This document shows positions 24,321 through 32,933 of a DNA stretch of 36,668 bases, one piece after another (within the stretch, counting starts at the first letter, position 1; every line of letters starts with the position of its first letter). The translations under genes and the position numbers were made by a program. The stretch is from an uncultured Crocinitomix sp. GTDB lineage: Bacteria > Bacteroidota > Bacteroidia > Flavobacteriales_D > Crocinitomicaceae. The stretch lies in NCBI GenBank assembly GCA_937136425.1, contig CAKZON010000121.1, forward strand, positions 1 through 36,668, in the 5' to 3' direction. The notes under the pieces were generated by a model. The model was given only the letters and a program-made list of their open reading frames with translations, was not told where the DNA came from and searched no databases.

Positions 24321-25499
24321 ATGAAAAGAATGAAACTTTCTATTTCTGTCTTTGCTATGGCCATATTAGGTATGGGTGCGAACCTCCATGCTCAAGTGAG
24401 CGGAGACAATGCCTTTATGATTGGCGACTTCGTTGAGATTGGAATATTTGAAGCGGGCTATGAAGGCGCGCCTTTAGACTCAACAATCTCAACACACTAT
24501 CGAGGCACAACTAACAAACTCGGCTTTATAGCCAATCCTGCTGCTGATGGTTGGGTTGAATATAATGGTGATTTCTATCAACCAGGTTCACCAGAATCAG
24601 GGTTTGGTATAGGCTTTACAAAATCAGGTGTTGATTATGATTATGCCAATAACGCCGTTGGATTATTTGAAATTCCAGGTGAAATTACTTCTTATTACGA
24701 AACAGCTGATTCTATTATCGTAGATTGGGAAGGTATGCCAGCAGGCGACAGTTTACTTGTTATGTTGACTTATACATTAAAAAAGGATCAACATTTTTAC
24801 AGAACTTTTATTGAATTTGACAATATTGGTTCAGAAACATATACTGACGTTTATTATTACAGAAATATAGATCCTGATCACAATCAATCTATCGGATGGT
24901 CATTTACTACGACTAACACTATTGAATCTCAATCAGAAATGGCTAATGACTCTGTAATTGTTTCAGCAACTCAAACAATGGGTTGGACTGCTGAAATGAT
25001 TCTAGAAGCTTATGGTCCTGAATGGAAAGGATTCGTTGGTGGTTTTGCGAATAGAGATGCATCTGAAATGTGGGACGGAACTGGAATATTAACAGGCACC
25101 GAAGGATATTCAATAACGGCAGATCAAGCTGTTGGTATTGCATTAAAAATACCAACTTTGCCTCCTGGAAGAAGAGCTGAAAGTCCAGTTTATTCGTTTT
25201 CAACAGCATTTAAGTCTGACATTGTTTATGAAGACGAAGAGCCTGTAGATACGGATGGACTTTATGAAAACTCTATTGATTTCAACATGTATCCTAATCC
25301 AAATTCAGGTGATATTCTTGATTTACAAGTTTCAGGTGAATTCACTTATTCAATTGTAGATTTAAAAGGTAGTATTGTCTTAACTGGACAAGGAAATGGC
25401 TACACGCAAATTGATTTACGATCAATTGAAAAAGGAATTTATATTATTAACATTAAACAAAATGATGCTGGAGCAACTGAAAAGTTGATTATCCAGTAA
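24321..25499 (+). CDS. Secreted T9SS-exported protein of unknown function, paralogue 1
   Basis: The 392-aa product has a signal peptide ending near ANLHAQ, a single beta-rich domain at about residues 26-310 and a T9SS type A sorting domain (MYPNPNSGDILDLQV to ATEKLIIQ). The domain starts VSGDNAFMIGDFVEIGIFEA and includes YYYRNIDPDHNQSIG, an acidic DPDxNQ loop that may bind calcium, and WKGFVGGFANRD. The next gene encodes a close paralogue with the same order of motifs. I do not know a named family or catalytic motif; a surface or matrix protein is as likely as an enzyme. It ends in its own terminator. Confidence 0.85.
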   Translation: MKRMKLSISVFAMAILGMGANLHAQVSGDNAFMIGDFVEIGIFEAGYEGAPLDSTISTHYRGTTNKLGFIANPAADGWVEYNGDFYQPGSPESGFGIGFTKSGVDYDYANNAVGLFEIPGEITSYYETADSIIVDWEGMPAGDSLLVMLTYTLKKDQHFYRTFIEFDNIGSETYTDVYYYRNIDPDHNQSIGWSFTTTNTIESQSEMANDSVIVSATQTMGWTAEMILEAYGPEWKGFVGGFANRDASEMWDGTGILTGTEGYSITADQAVGIALKIPTLPPGRRAESPVYSFSTAFKSDIVYEDEEPVDTDGLYENSIDFNMYPNPNSGDILDLQVSGEFTYSIVDLKGSIVLTGQGNGYTQIDLRSIEKGIYIINIKQNDAGATEKLIIQ

Positions 25500-25523
25500 A
25501 TATTTTACACATATTTTAACCCA

Positions 25524-25556
25524 GAGAGACTATCTTTAAAAGGCAGTCTCTTTTTT
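25524..25556 (+). terminator. Rho-independent terminator after paralogue 1
   Basis: AGAGACT (25525-25531) pairs with AGTCTCT (25545-25551) across a 13-nt loop and is followed by an unbroken T-run to 25556. It separates the two paralogous genes into independent transcripts. Confidence 0.7.
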
Positions 25557-25700
25557 GATTTATACTGCTCATTTTTTGTCATTAATAGAATATTTTTTTC
25601 TTTATCTGCAGTATTCTTTTACCTCCTTATTTTGGCAACTTACACTTTAGGTTTTACGTCAAGGTTTTACAAACCATCATTTACACCTAAACAATTTAGT

Positions 25701-26885
25701 ATGAAAACGACAATACTCAAAACCTCCTTTTCACTCCTTTTATCATTTGGAATTAGTCAATCATTTGCACAATTAGCAGGTGATGATGCCTTCATGCTGG
25801 GTGATTATGTAGAAGTTGGAATTAATGAATTCGGCTATGAAGGAACTCCTTGTAATGATGGAGACACGATTCATTGCAGAGGAGGTGCAGGAGAATATGG
25901 CACGTTGGGTTTTACAGCCAACCCAGCAATGGACGGATGGGCTGTTTTCAATGGTGATTTTTACTCAGTTGGTGCTCCAGAAAATGGATTTGGGCTAGAA
26001 TTTGATCATTTAGGCACGAATTATACCTTTAGTAATAATGCTTTAGGAGTGGCTGACATTCCGGGTTCAATTACCAGCTATGCAGAAACAGCAGATTCAA
26101 TTACTGTAATTTGGGATGGAACGATTATGGATTTGAACTTAACAGTTAAGTATGAAATTAAAAAAGATGAGCACTTCTACACGACTTCAATGTTACTTAA
26201 CAATACAGGATTAGATGCTTATTCAAATGTCTACTATTATAGAAATTTTGATCCAGACAATAACCAGTCCATAAGTGGATCTTTCGTTACTACAAATACA
26301 ATTGAGTCACAATCTGAAATGGCTGATGATTCTGTAAGAGTTAGTGCCACCCAAGATTTACCGTACGTATCTGAGGTTATTTTACATGCCTACGGAGCTG
26401 ATTGGAAAGGATTCAGAGGAGGATTTAGTAATAGAGATGGATCTGACATGTGGAATGGAACTGGCGGACTAAGTACAATTGAAGGATCTTCAGCAGTTTC
26501 TGATCAAGCAATTGGTGTTGCCTATAAAATAGCAACACTTCCACCAGGCAAAACGGCTTCAGAGTGGTTCTCATTTGCTACAGCATTCAAAAGAGGTATT
26601 TCTTTTGGTGAAGGTGATGTTGACGAGGAGCCAGATACGGGTGATTTAAATGAGCACAAATTAGATTTTAAAATCTATCCTAACCCAAATGCAACAGGTA
26701 ATTTAAATGTTGTTCTTTTAGGCCAATTTAATTTTAAAATTACAGACCTAAATGGACGATTAATATCATTTGGCAACGGCACTGATAAAAAAGAAATTGA
26801 TTTAAATGACATTGAAAAAGGAATCTATTTTATTACCTTAGAACAAAATGGTAATGTAAATACAGAAAAACTTATCATTAGATAA
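25701..26885 (+). CDS. Secreted T9SS-exported protein of unknown function, paralogue 2
   Basis: A longer frame starts at 25632, but the 23 extra residues spoil the signal peptide; ATG at 25701 (MKTTILKTSFSLLLSFGISQ) gives a normal signal ending SFAQ and a protein of 394 aa, almost the length of paralogue 1. Shared blocks include GDDAFMLGDYVEVGINEFGY, YYYRNFDPDNNQSI, TTNTIESQSEMADDSVRVSA and WKGFRGGFSNRDGSDMW. The C-terminal T9SS domain runs from IYPNPNATGNLNVV to TEKLIIR. It has an extra CNDGDTIHCRGG segment near residue 53 with two Cys not found in paralogue 1, possibly a disulfide loop. The function is unknown. Confidence 0.85.
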   Translation: MKTTILKTSFSLLLSFGISQSFAQLAGDDAFMLGDYVEVGINEFGYEGTPCNDGDTIHCRGGAGEYGTLGFTANPAMDGWAVFNGDFYSVGAPENGFGLEFDHLGTNYTFSNNALGVADIPGSITSYAETADSITVIWDGTIMDLNLTVKYEIKKDEHFYTTSMLLNNTGLDAYSNVYYYRNFDPDNNQSISGSFVTTNTIESQSEMADDSVRVSATQDLPYVSEVILHAYGADWKGFRGGFSNRDGSDMWNGTGGLSTIEGSSAVSDQAIGVAYKIATLPPGKTASEWFSFATAFKRGISFGEGDVDEEPDTGDLNEHKLDFKIYPNPNATGNLNVVLLGQFNFKITDLNGRLISFGNGTDKKEIDLNDIEKGIYFITLEQNGNVNTEKLIIR

Positions 26886-26910
26886 AGGTAATAACCCCTT
26901 TATCGTAACC

Positions 26911-26949
26911 AAAAAAAAACCATCTTGAGTTATCAAGATGGTTTTTCAT
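26911..26949. terminator. Bidirectional terminator between convergent genes
   Basis: AAAAACCATCTTGA (26915-26928) and TCAAGATGGTTTTT (26933-26946) form a perfect 14-bp stem with a GTTA loop, with A-run on the left and T-run on the right. It can end both the plus-strand paralogue 2 transcript and the minus-strand FadL-type transcript. Confidence 0.9.
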
Positions 26950-26968
26950 TTATATCTACTATTCTAAA

Positions 26969-28444
26969 CTAATCAATTCTTAATCCTAGAGATAGTTTAA
27001 AATTCAAATTGGTTTGATCAATTGATGATTTACTACCATTAATTGTAGGATCGTATGCATAATAATCCATTTTAGATTGCATTAGTACACATGAAGCATC
27101 CAAATAAACTTTCCCCCAATTGTAACCAACTCCACCTGTATAAAATAGTGTTGGATATTGCTCATTTCCTTTTCCAGACTCATACGGAGAATCATAAAAA
27201 GCAAAACCTCCTCTTAAATATGTTTGCGAATTTATGCGTGCCTCTGCTCCTATCTTATAATTAAAAGCTGATTTATAAATGTTTTCAATTTGAAAATTCT
27301 CACTAATAAAATCATATGGCGCATTACTGTAGCGACGAGACTTTAAAGTAGCAGACGAATAATCAACATACTCAACCTCCATACCTATTGATCCAAATTT
27401 TTCAAGCACTATTCCTAAAGACAAATTACTTTTAAATGGCGTAGTTACTCTATAATCGTAAGCCCCGGAAGGAACATCCGCTGGATCAATTTCATATACT
27501 CCATCATTTGTATTGGTTGTCATATTATTTGTCCAAGAGTCAGATAAATTGTAAACCGTTGGCATTTGAGCTGACAATCCTACACTTACCCAATCAACTG
27601 GTAAAAATATAGCTCCTAACCTCATATTATATCCCCAGCCTTCTACATCCAATGAACCAGTATAATTGATGTTGTGCAGCCATAAATCTTCATTCGTAAA
27701 TGATTCTTTGTGCGCATATGTTTCCTCATATTTTACACGTGTCATATTAAATGCTCCACCTAAATAAAGCTTATTCGCATAATTTCCACTGAGAGTAAAA
27801 CTATACTCAGACATACCACCTCTGCGAGTAATTGAACGCTCATGTATAGATTGACCAGAATTAAACTCAGTTTGATAGTTATTCGTTCCCTCAATTGGGT
27901 CAATTCCATAAGTCCAATATGCTAACCAAGATGAAAATGGTAAATAATCATATAAAGTAGAATCAGGAATGCCATTTGCTTCATTGATAAATGAATGTAA
28001 GATTGAAGAATCTACCGTCCCTTTATAATCAATTCGTTGCTGGAAACTTTTAATTCTAGTCATTCCCATCCCCAACTGAACACTATACCAATTACTGTGT
28101 TTTTTTGGATCTAATTCGTACGCCTTTACATATGAAATATTACTCAAATTCCCCGCAGTTCCTTGATCGTTTGTTGTCTGTCCATAAAACTCTGTGCCAG
28201 ACATTACATTTTCAATATTGAGCGTAGTCGAGAAATTTGATTTTCTAATTCGTGCCAATCCTGCTGGATTTTGCGTAGCCACAGAAAAGTCTCCTCCGAA
28301 AGCTGTCATTGCACCAGCCATGCCTGTACTTCTTGCTGTACCTCCGAAAAATGTCTGTGAATAACGCAAGGCGTCATCTTCATTTTGGGCATAGGTCAGT
28401 TGCCCCATTAGCATTACGCTAATTCCTAATATTAATTTGTTCAT
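26969..28444 (-). CDS. FadL/OmpP1-type outer-membrane transport protein
   Basis: After a signal peptide ending LTYAQ, the N-terminal hatch region reads DDALRYSQTFFGGTARSTGM, then AGAMTAFGGDFSVATQNPAG, the usual pattern of the Bacteroidota OMPP1/FadL/TodX family. The rest of the 491 aa is a series of aromatic beta strands ending FKLSLGLRID. FadL-type barrels let hydrophobic molecules such as fatty acids cross the outer membrane; the actual substrate here is unknown. It is downstream of the repetitive lipoprotein gene on the same strand with 74 nt between them, so the two could be cotranscribed and may act together at the cell surface. Confidence 0.88.
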   Translation of the reverse strand: MNKLILGISVMLMGQLTYAQNEDDALRYSQTFFGGTARSTGMAGAMTAFGGDFSVATQNPAGLARIRKSNFSTTLNIENVMSGTEFYGQTTNDQGTAGNLSNISYVKAYELDPKKHSNWYSVQLGMGMTRIKSFQQRIDYKGTVDSSILHSFINEANGIPDSTLYDYLPFSSWLAYWTYGIDPIEGTNNYQTEFNSGQSIHERSITRRGGMSEYSFTLSGNYANKLYLGGAFNMTRVKYEETYAHKESFTNEDLWLHNINYTGSLDVEGWGYNMRLGAIFLPVDWVSVGLSAQMPTVYNLSDSWTNNMTTNTNDGVYEIDPADVPSGAYDYRVTTPFKSNLSLGIVLEKFGSIGMEVEYVDYSSATLKSRRYSNAPYDFISENFQIENIYKSAFNYKIGAEARINSQTYLRGGFAFYDSPYESGKGNEQYPTLFYTGGVGYNWGKVYLDASCVLMQSKMDYYAYDPTINGSKSSIDQTNLNFKLSLGLRID

Positions 28445-28518
28445 AGTCTAAATTTGCGATCTATTTGAGACAAACTCAAATATGGGTTTGTAATAAAACT
28501 GTCTGTTCAATGATAATT

Positions 28519-30261
28519 CTATCTTCTTCTTGAACCTCCTGATGAAGATCCACCGCTTCTAGAAGAACCTCCTGAAGATGCTCCGCTACTTCGAGAAGAA
28601 CCCGATCCACTGCTACGAGACGTTCCACTGCTTCTTGAAGAACCTGATGATGATGGTCTATTCGTAGAAGATGATGGACGATTGTTCGAAGGACGATTCG
28701 TTGAAGATCCAGACGGTCTATTATTAGAAGGTCTGTTTGTTGACGATCCTGATGGACGTGTATTAGAAGGTCTATAAGTAGATGAACCAGAAGGACGATT
28801 GTTCGAAGGTCGATTTGTCGTTGTTCCTGAAGGTCTTGTTGTTGAAGAACCTGAAGGTCTTGTCGTCGTTCCTGAACTTGGTCTATTATTTGGATTCGTG
28901 TATGTTCTATTAGAATTTCCACTATTAGTAGCAGCTGTACCGTTATTCGGAGCGTATTTACGCTGAGTATTCGTTCCGCTATTATTCTGATTAGTGCTAG
29001 CAGTTCCTGTATTTGTTCCTGCTCCAAAACGATTTGTAGCTTTATATGTTGTGGTATTTGTAGTTGCGATAGGAGCTGTTGTTCCTGAAGTCACAGGCTT
29101 TGTTGTTGTCGTTCCAGAAGTTACAGGTTTTGTTGTTGTCGTTGTTACAGTCCCTGTATTATTATTCGCTACAGAATTATTACCACTTCCATAAGTTGGG
29201 TTTGTATTACCACTCGGTTTAGATAAATTAGAACCAGTACCTTGATTTCCTGTTGCAACAGTACCTCCATTGTTTCCAGAAGAAGTTGGCTTAACCGTAC
29301 CGTTAGAAATAAATCCGTTACCAGAAGTTGGTTTTACAGTTCCATCAGAAATAGTTCCAAGTCCATTTGAAGGTTTAAAGTCAATTGGGTTTGAATTTCC
29401 TGAGCTGATAATACCTGAACCTGTTGATGCGATTGCTTTAGAATCGTCATAAGCAGGAAACGGTTTAGTAGATCCTGATCCGTTAGAATCTGGAATTTTT
29501 ACAGTATGCTCATATGCTGTGGTATTTGGAGAATTAGAATTAACACTTCCACGGTGACCATATATTACGTTGTTACCTGGACCAAAATTTCCGTTTCCGT
29601 TTCCGTCTCCGTAGCCGTTGTTATTCCAGCCATTATTATAGGGAGATCCCCAACCATTATTATAGCCATAAGGGTTGTATCCCCAAGGATTTCCACAAGA
29701 GTTATAACCCCACGGATCGTATCCCCAGCCGTTATAGCCCCAATTGTTATACCCCCAGTTATTGTAGCCCCAATTATTATATCCATAATAACCTCCCCAG
29801 CCCCAATAAGGGTTATGGTAATAGAAATTATTATAACGCCAACTACGTCGGTAGTTGCCATAATAACCACCGTAATATCCCCAACCATTATACCAAGGAT
29901 TCCATGCCCATGGGTCATAGAAATTTAGTTGAACATTACGTGAGCCATTATTATACCCATTGTTATAACCGTTATTGTAACCATTATTATAGGCATTATT
30001 ATTGTCATAATTCGTAACATTTATATCACCAGAATTGGTGTAGTACGAATCGTAAAGACCATTTTTATTTTGTGCATTTGAGTCTACTTCAACTTGATAA
30101 TTGGCTTCGCTATTCTTTATATAGTCAGCATAACCTAAATCTTCGTTAACCTCTTCAGGTTGTTGAACTTCAACTTTTGTGTATACGTCATCATATACAT
30201 CTTTCGTTCCGGCGCAAGATGCGAGGATCAGAACAGGTAATAAATAAATTAATTTTTTCAT
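28519..30261 (-). CDS. Repetitive surface lipoprotein, Asn/Tyr/Trp/Gly-rich with Ser/Pro/Arg-rich tail
   Basis: The N-terminus MKKLIYLLPVLILASCAG is a lipoprotein signal with lipobox Cys16. The 580-aa protein then has four parts: an acidic spacer to about residue 75; an Asn/Tyr/Gly block with NNGY repeats and NNWGY repeats (about 85-230) rich in Trp and Tyr; a Gly/Ser/Thr/Asn segment with T-rich repeats (GTTTTKPVTS); and a tail from about 470 of RPSGSSTNRPSNN-type repeats ending SSGGSRRR. No enzyme domain is visible. Such proteins are likely disordered and may form part of the cell envelope or matrix. Low complexity makes homology searches unreliable. Confidence 0.82.
   Translation of the reverse strand: MKKLIYLLPVLILASCAGTKDVYDDVYTKVEVQQPEEVNEDLGYADYIKNSEANYQVEVDSNAQNKNGLYDSYYTNSGDINVTNYDNNNAYNNGYNNGYNNGYNNGSRNVQLNFYDPWAWNPWYNGWGYYGGYYGNYRRSWRYNNFYYHNPYWGWGGYYGYNNWGYNNWGYNNWGYNGWGYDPWGYNSCGNPWGYNPYGYNNGWGSPYNNGWNNNGYGDGNGNGNFGPGNNVIYGHRGSVNSNSPNTTAYEHTVKIPDSNGSGSTKPFPAYDDSKAIASTGSGIISSGNSNPIDFKPSNGLGTISDGTVKPTSGNGFISNGTVKPTSSGNNGGTVATGNQGTGSNLSKPSGNTNPTYGSGNNSVANNNTGTVTTTTTKPVTSGTTTTKPVTSGTTAPIATTNTTTYKATNRFGAGTNTGTASTNQNNSGTNTQRKYAPNNGTAATNSGNSNRTYTNPNNRPSSGTTTRPSGSSTTRPSGTTTNRPSNNRPSGSSTYRPSNTRPSGSSTNRPSNNRPSGSSTNRPSNNRPSSSTNRPSSSGSSRSSGTSRSSGSGSSRSSGASSGGSSRSGGSSSGGSRRR
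28530..28880 (-). repeat. Degenerate short repeats coding RPSGSST/RPSNN tail
   Basis: Units of roughly 21-36 nt encoding Arg-Pro-Ser-Gly-Ser-Ser-Thr and Asn-Arg-Pro-Ser-Asn-Asn recur many times inside the lipoprotein gene. The repeated codons keep a second minus-strand frame open here (28476-29027), which is a by-product of the repeat and not a gene. Confidence 0.75.
29680..30003 (-). repeat. Short tandem repeats coding NWGYN and NNGY units
   Basis: Between about 29737 and 29788 a 15-nt unit encoding Asn-Asn-Trp-Gly-Tyr repeats, and between about 29943 and 29995 a 12-nt unit encoding Asn-Asn-Gly-Tyr repeats. Tandem units like these can gain or lose copies by slippage, so copy number may vary between strains. 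Confidence 0.75.
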
Positions 30262-30272
30262 AGTGCGATCAA

Positions 30273-30303
30273 TTGGAATGGATGAAACTTATAATTACAT
30301 TTG
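30273..30303 (+). promoter_or_regulatory. Promoter of proS
   Basis: TTG (30273-30275), a 20-nt spacer and TACATTTG (30296-30303) match the Bacteroidota promoter in all fixed positions. Transcription should start near 30310, about 30 nt before ATG 30341, which also rules out the longer in-frame start at 30263. Confidence 0.7.
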
Positions 30304-30340
30304 TTTTGATTTAAGAAAGTTACAAAAATTATACCAAAAA

Positions 30341-31819
30341 ATGGCACAAAAAATTTCTTCTCGTAAAGATGACTATTCAAAATGGTACCTGGACATCATC
30401 AAAACTGCTGATTTAGCTGAGAATTCCGAAGTACGGGGGTGTATGGTAATTAAACCATATGGATTCGCGATTTGGGAAAAAATGAAGGCCCAATTAGACA
30501 CAATGTTTAAAGAAACAGGTCATCAAAATGCGTACTTTCCACTTTTCGTGCCAAAAAGATTATTTGAGGCTGAAGAAAAAAATGCAGAAGGTTTTGCAAA
30601 GGAATGTGCAGTAGTAACTCACTATCGTTTAAAGGCAGATCCAAATAATAAAGGAAAATTAATTGTTGATCCAGATGCAAAGCTTGAAGATGAATTAGTT
30701 GTTCGCCCTACGAGTGAAGCTATTATTTGGAGCACGTATAAAAAATGGATTCAATCTTACAGAGATTTACCTATTCTTATTAATCAATGGGCTAATGTTG
30801 TTCGTTGGGAAATGCGTACGCGTTTATTTTTAAGAACAGCAGAGTTTCTTTGGCAAGAAGGACATACAGCACATGCTAGCAAAACAGAGGCAATTACAGA
30901 ATCTGAGTTAATTCTTGATATTTATGCAAAATTTGCTGAAGAGTTCATGGCTATGCCGGTTGTGCGTGGTGTAAAATCTGAAAGCGAAAGGTTTGCTGGA
31001 GCAGAAGAAACCTATACTATTGAAGCAATGATGCAAGATGGAAAAGCCTTGCAATCCGGAACGTCTCACTTTTTAGGTCAAAACTTTGCAAAAGCATTTG
31101 ATGTTAAATTTTCGGATAAAGAAGGAAAATTAGATCATGTATGGGCCACTTCTTGGGGAGTTTCAACTCGATTAATGGGAGCTTTAATCATGTCACATTC
31201 TGATGATTTAGGGTTAGTATTACCTCCTAAATTAGCTCCAATCCATGTTGCTATTGTTCCAATATTTAAAGGTGAAGAACAGTTAGCTGAAATCAAGGAA
31301 AAATTAGATCCGATTATTAGCGAGCTTCGTAAAGCAGATATTTCTGTTAAGTTTGATGATGATGATCAAAAAAGGCCTGGTTGGAAATTTGCGGAATATG
31401 AAGCAAAAGGAGTTCCAGTTAGATTAGCAGTAGGAGCTAGAGATTTAGCAAACAACCAAATTGAGGTTGCAAGACGTGACACGCAGGAAAAAGCCTCGAT
31501 ATCGTTAGATAATGTAGTAGAACACATTAAAACGCTTTTAGAGGACATTCAGGAGAACCTTTATTCAACTGCTAAGAATCGTCATACAAGCAATACTCAA
31601 AAAGTAGAAAGCTATGACGAATTGAAAGAAAAACTGAATAGTGAACCTGGTTTTTTCTTGGCACATTGGGATGGTACCATTGAGACAGAAGAAAAAATTC
31701 AAAAAGAAACTAAAGCAACAATACGCTGTATTCCTTTGGATGCAGAAGAGGAAGAAGGTAAATGTATCGTTACTGGAAAACCATCTAAGAAGCGTGTAAT
31801 TTTTGCAAAAGCATATTAA
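30341..31819 (+). CDS. proS: Prolyl-tRNA synthetase, short (archaeal/eukaryotic-like) form
   Basis: The 492-aa enzyme attaches proline to tRNA-Pro. It starts at MAQKISSRKDDYSKWY; the 26 codons upstream lie before the likely transcription start. Class II features are RPTSEAIIWSTYKKWI (TSE loop), INQWANVVRWEMR with RTAEFLWQEGHTAHA (motif 2) and TRLMGALIMSHSDD (motif 3). The anticodon-binding domain spans about residues 300-400, and a C-terminal zinc-type domain ends in KRVIFAKAY with a terminal Tyr, as in this class. There is no bacterial-type editing insert, which is normal for the short form in Bacteroidota. It is followed after 2 nt by a gene of unknown function. Confidence 0.96.
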   Translation: MAQKISSRKDDYSKWYLDIIKTADLAENSEVRGCMVIKPYGFAIWEKMKAQLDTMFKETGHQNAYFPLFVPKRLFEAEEKNAEGFAKECAVVTHYRLKADPNNKGKLIVDPDAKLEDELVVRPTSEAIIWSTYKKWIQSYRDLPILINQWANVVRWEMRTRLFLRTAEFLWQEGHTAHASKTEAITESELILDIYAKFAEEFMAMPVVRGVKSESERFAGAEETYTIEAMMQDGKALQSGTSHFLGQNFAKAFDVKFSDKEGKLDHVWATSWGVSTRLMGALIMSHSDDLGLVLPPKLAPIHVAIVPIFKGEEQLAEIKEKLDPIISELRKADISVKFDDDDQKRPGWKFAEYEAKGVPVRLAVGARDLANNQIEVARRDTQEKASISLDNVVEHIKTLLEDIQENLYSTAKNRHTSNTQKVESYDELKEKLNSEPGFFLAHWDGTIETEEKIQKETKATIRCIPLDAEEEEGKCIVTGKPSKKRVIFAKAY

Positions 31820-31821
31820 TT

Positions 31822-32526
31822 ATGGAGAATAATAAATTTGAAAAACATTTAGCTCAAGGGCGTGGCTATTTAGTTAATACCCTTGAAAATAAAACCGGAA
31901 CTAAACTGGATGTATACAAAACTACCATGGATTGGTTTAAGGTTTTTAAAGAAGAGCTAAGTGCCTGTATTGAGTTAATCAAACAAGAAATTAAAGATGA
32001 TCGAATTCGGCTGCGTTATGTAGACAGAGGAGATGCGGAAGCACAACTATATATTGGTAGTGATGTGATCATTTTTAACATGCATACCAATGTTTTTCAA
32101 TTAAGTCCGAAAGATTATGCCAGTCAAACATCTTACGTTCGTCAAAACCCTTTAAATGGATTTTGTGGCATTATTCGCATTTATGATTTCCTAGCTGATT
32201 CTTATGAATTTAATCGACCTCATGATGTTGGATACATGATTGGACGGATTTTTATTAACCGTGAAAATCACTTTTTAATGCAAGGAAAAGGACAATTAGG
32301 TTTCATGTATAATGACTTTATGCATCAAGTTTTGAGTAAAGAAGTGATTCAAGATATAATTTTACGCGTAAGTATTCACGCTTTAGATTTTGATTTATTC
32401 ATTCCTCCATATCGAGCAGTTCAAACTGCTACTGTACAAGATTTACAGACACTTAACCACAGTTCTCAATTAAAGACAGGCAAACGTCTTGGGTTTAAAT
32501 TTGAGGCAGATCAAAATATTACTTGA
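31822..32526 (+). CDS. Conserved protein of unknown function, cotranscribed with proS
   Basis: The 234-aa protein is soluble, with no signal peptide or membrane helix. Recognisable segments are HLAQGRGYLVNTLENKTGTK at the start, VIIFNMHTNVFQLSPKDYAS in the middle, FINRENHFLMQGKGQLGF and a final FKFEADQNIT. I cannot name a family. It begins 2 nt after proS stops, so translation is coupled and the two share the proS promoter. Evenly mixed alpha and beta content fits a globular cytoplasmic protein. A link to translation is suggested by its neighbours only (proS, tRNA genes, rpsT). Confidence 0.8.
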   Translation: MENNKFEKHLAQGRGYLVNTLENKTGTKLDVYKTTMDWFKVFKEELSACIELIKQEIKDDRIRLRYVDRGDAEAQLYIGSDVIIFNMHTNVFQLSPKDYASQTSYVRQNPLNGFCGIIRIYDFLADSYEFNRPHDVGYMIGRIFINRENHFLMQGKGQLGFMYNDFMHQVLSKEVIQDIILRVSIHALDFDLFIPPYRAVQTATVQDLQTLNHSSQLKTGKRLGFKFEADQNIT

Positions 32527-32543
32527 AAAAAATATTCAAATAG

Positions 32544-32574
32544 TTTGTAGATAGAAAATTTAGAATTATATTTG
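32544..32574 (+). promoter_or_regulatory. Promoter of the tRNA-Glu genes
   Basis: TTTG (32544-32547), exactly 19 nt, then TATATTTG (32567-32574): a textbook Bacteroidota housekeeping promoter at its consensus spacing. Transcription should start near 32581, about 36 nt before the first tRNA. Confidence 0.8.
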
Positions 32575-32616
32575 CACTCCAAATTTGGAAAAAACGTTTT
32601 CTGAATTATTTGTAGC

Positions 32617-32688
32617 GGCCCATTCGTCTAGTGGTTAGGACGCCAGGTTTTCATCCTGGAAACAGGAGTTCGATTCTCCTATGGGCTA
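32617..32688 (+). tRNA. tRNA-Glu (anticodon TTC), copy 1
   Basis: The 72-nt gene folds as a cloverleaf. The acceptor stem GGCCCAT pairs with ATGGGCT (one GU at the end), the anticodon stem is CCAGG/CCTGG with loop TTTTCAT and anticodon TTC, and the T loop carries TTCGATT. The discriminator is A and CCA is not encoded (CAA follows), so CCA must be added by the nucleotidyltransferase. It shares a promoter with copy 2. Confidence 0.97.
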
Positions 32689-32758
32689 CAAAGTTTGTTT
32701 TGAGCATTTAAAACTGAAAATTGAGGACTTCCTCCTTGTTCATGTTCGAAACAGTATT

Positions 32759-32830
32759 GGCCCATTCGTCTAGTGGTTAGGACGCCAGGTTTTCATCCTG
32801 GAAACAGGAGTTCGATTCTCCTATGGGCTA
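32759..32830 (+). tRNA. tRNA-Glu (anticodon TTC), copy 2
   Basis: This copy is identical base for base to the one 70 nt upstream; identity stops outside the tRNA and one flanking C, so the spacer has diverged while the tRNA was kept. It is probably processed from the same precursor. CCA is not encoded (CGA follows). Confidence 0.97.
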
Positions 32831-32933
32831 CGAAAATGAGTATTGAGTTTGAGAATTGAATTATGAGGAAAACCTTGAGCAGTTCTTACAAAACTCAAAA
32901 CACAATTAAGGAATAGAATATATAATATAGATT

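Noticed and set aside
24943..25209. 88-aa minus-strand frame inside secreted paralogue 1
   Set aside because: The plus-strand gene has a signal peptide, a paralogue and a sorting domain; this frame has none of these.
28476..29027. 183-aa minus-strand frame rich in Gln, Leu, Ile and Arg
   Set aside because: It lies in an alternative frame of the Ser/Arg/Pro repeats of the lipoprotein gene. The composition is that of a shifted repeat, not of a real protein.
29506..29928. Long plus- and minus-strand frames of Ile/Val/Thr repeats
   Set aside because: Both are shadows of the NWGY/NNGY repeat region; regular codons keep other frames open.
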